5,516 bases of DNA from Flavipsychrobacter stenotrophus (lineage in GTDB: Bacteria; Bacteroidota; Bacteroidia; Chitinophagales; Chitinophagaceae): contig CANBQQ010000244.1 in assembly GCA_947371715.1 (NCBI GenBank), positions 1 through 5,516 on the forward strand, read 5' to 3'. Within the stretch, counting starts at the first letter, position 1; each line of letters begins with the position of its first letter. This document shows positions 5,232-5,516 of this stretch, one piece after another. The translations under genes and the position numbers were made by a program. Under the pieces are notes generated by a model, which did no database searches, was not told the origin of the DNA, and was given only the letters and a program-made list of their open reading frames with translations.

Positions 5232-5516
5232 ATGAAAAGACACGCACCTTATATCCTTTTACTGATCCTGGCATTTGCCATGATTAGCCATTTCTCATAT
5301 GCACAACAGTTTCAGTGGGTAAAAGGAGGCGGAACAAGTTCGAGTTCATCTTATCTGAGCAACCGGCCGGAGGGGACCTACTACATGTGTACCGATCAAA
5401 ACAATAATTTGTACACACTAAGTATTGTTGGAAATAATGCCATTCATGCAGACACCTTTTATAGGGCTGGCGGATACGGAACTGATCTGAACTTATTGGT
5501 GAGCAGCTATAATTGC
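5232..5516 (+). CDS. Secreted protein, N-terminal fragment; 3' end outside the window
   Basis: An open frame of 95 codons runs off the window end. It starts MKRHAPYILLLILAFAM and continues to FSYA|QQ, a clear Sec signal peptide cleaved after A24. The mature start QQFQWVKGGG and the later segment DQNNNLYTLSIVGNNAIHADTF resemble the beta-propeller-like repeats (SBBP-type, D-x-x-G/N-N-x-Y-x-x-G) common in large T9SS-sorted Bacteroidota proteins; this is a resemblance by eye, and no sorting domain can be seen because the gene is cut. The ATG at 5232 is preferred because the earlier ATGs at 5221 and 5224 share a frame that stops at 5233. The gene is divergent from the S46 peptidase across 125 bp. 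A TATATTTA (5214-5221) resembles a -7 box with one mismatch but sits very close to the start and lacks a -33 partner. Confidence 0.85.
   Translation, partial: MKRHAPYILLLILAFAMISHFSYAQQFQWVKGGGTSSSSSYLSNRPEGTYYMCTDQNNNLYTLSIVGNNAIHADTFYRAGGYGTDLNLLVSSYNC

Overview
The window looks like ordinary chromosome of a Bacteroidota species, plausibly from the Chitinophagaceae/Chitinophagales (the family is an inference; the phylum is well supported). The evidence is a gliding-motility-type C-terminal sorting domain of the type IX secretion system (T9SS), a family S46 dipeptidyl-peptidase, start regions without Shine-Dalgarno sequences, and matches to the Bacteroidota promoter form (TAnnTTTG at -7).

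Layout. (1) 1-1341, plus strand: the 3' part of a large secreted or surface protein with three tandem Ig/PKD-like modules, a fourth Ig-like module and a T9SS type B C-terminal domain; its 5' end lies outside the window. (2) 1342-1570: a short convergent spacer filled with small GC-rich palindromes and two tandem 57-bp repeats. (3) 1571-2347, minus strand: an unrecognised four-helix membrane protein whose last codons run into a decayed copy of the same repeat. (4) 2348-2910: 563 bp without a recognised gene. It holds a probable promoter for the membrane protein, a 155-bp nested inverted-repeat element resembling a MITE or paired REP sequences, about 110 bp that I cannot assign, a strong intrinsic terminator, and a 10/11-bp tandem repeat in the 3' untranslated part of the next gene. 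(5) 2911-5106, minus strand: a complete S46 serine dipeptidyl-peptidase with signal peptide and full catalytic triad; its specificity residues point to the DPP7 rather than the DPP11 type. (6) 5107-5231: a divergent intergenic region with a good promoter for the peptidase. (7) 5232-5516, plus strand: the 5' end of a second secreted protein, cut by the window edge.

The genes do not form one operon. Gene 1 and the membrane protein converge. The membrane protein and the peptidase share a strand but are separated by a terminator and 563 bp. The peptidase and the last gene diverge. The common theme is the cell envelope and secretion: one T9SS cargo, one probable secreted protein, one periplasmic peptidase that releases dipeptides for uptake, and one inner-membrane protein.

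I found no clear undescribed multi-gene system. The unusual content is in the non-coding repeats: palindromic families in both intergenic regions, and a repeat-derived 28-codon cysteine-rich reading frame between the peptidase stop and its terminator. These are flagged with modest scores.
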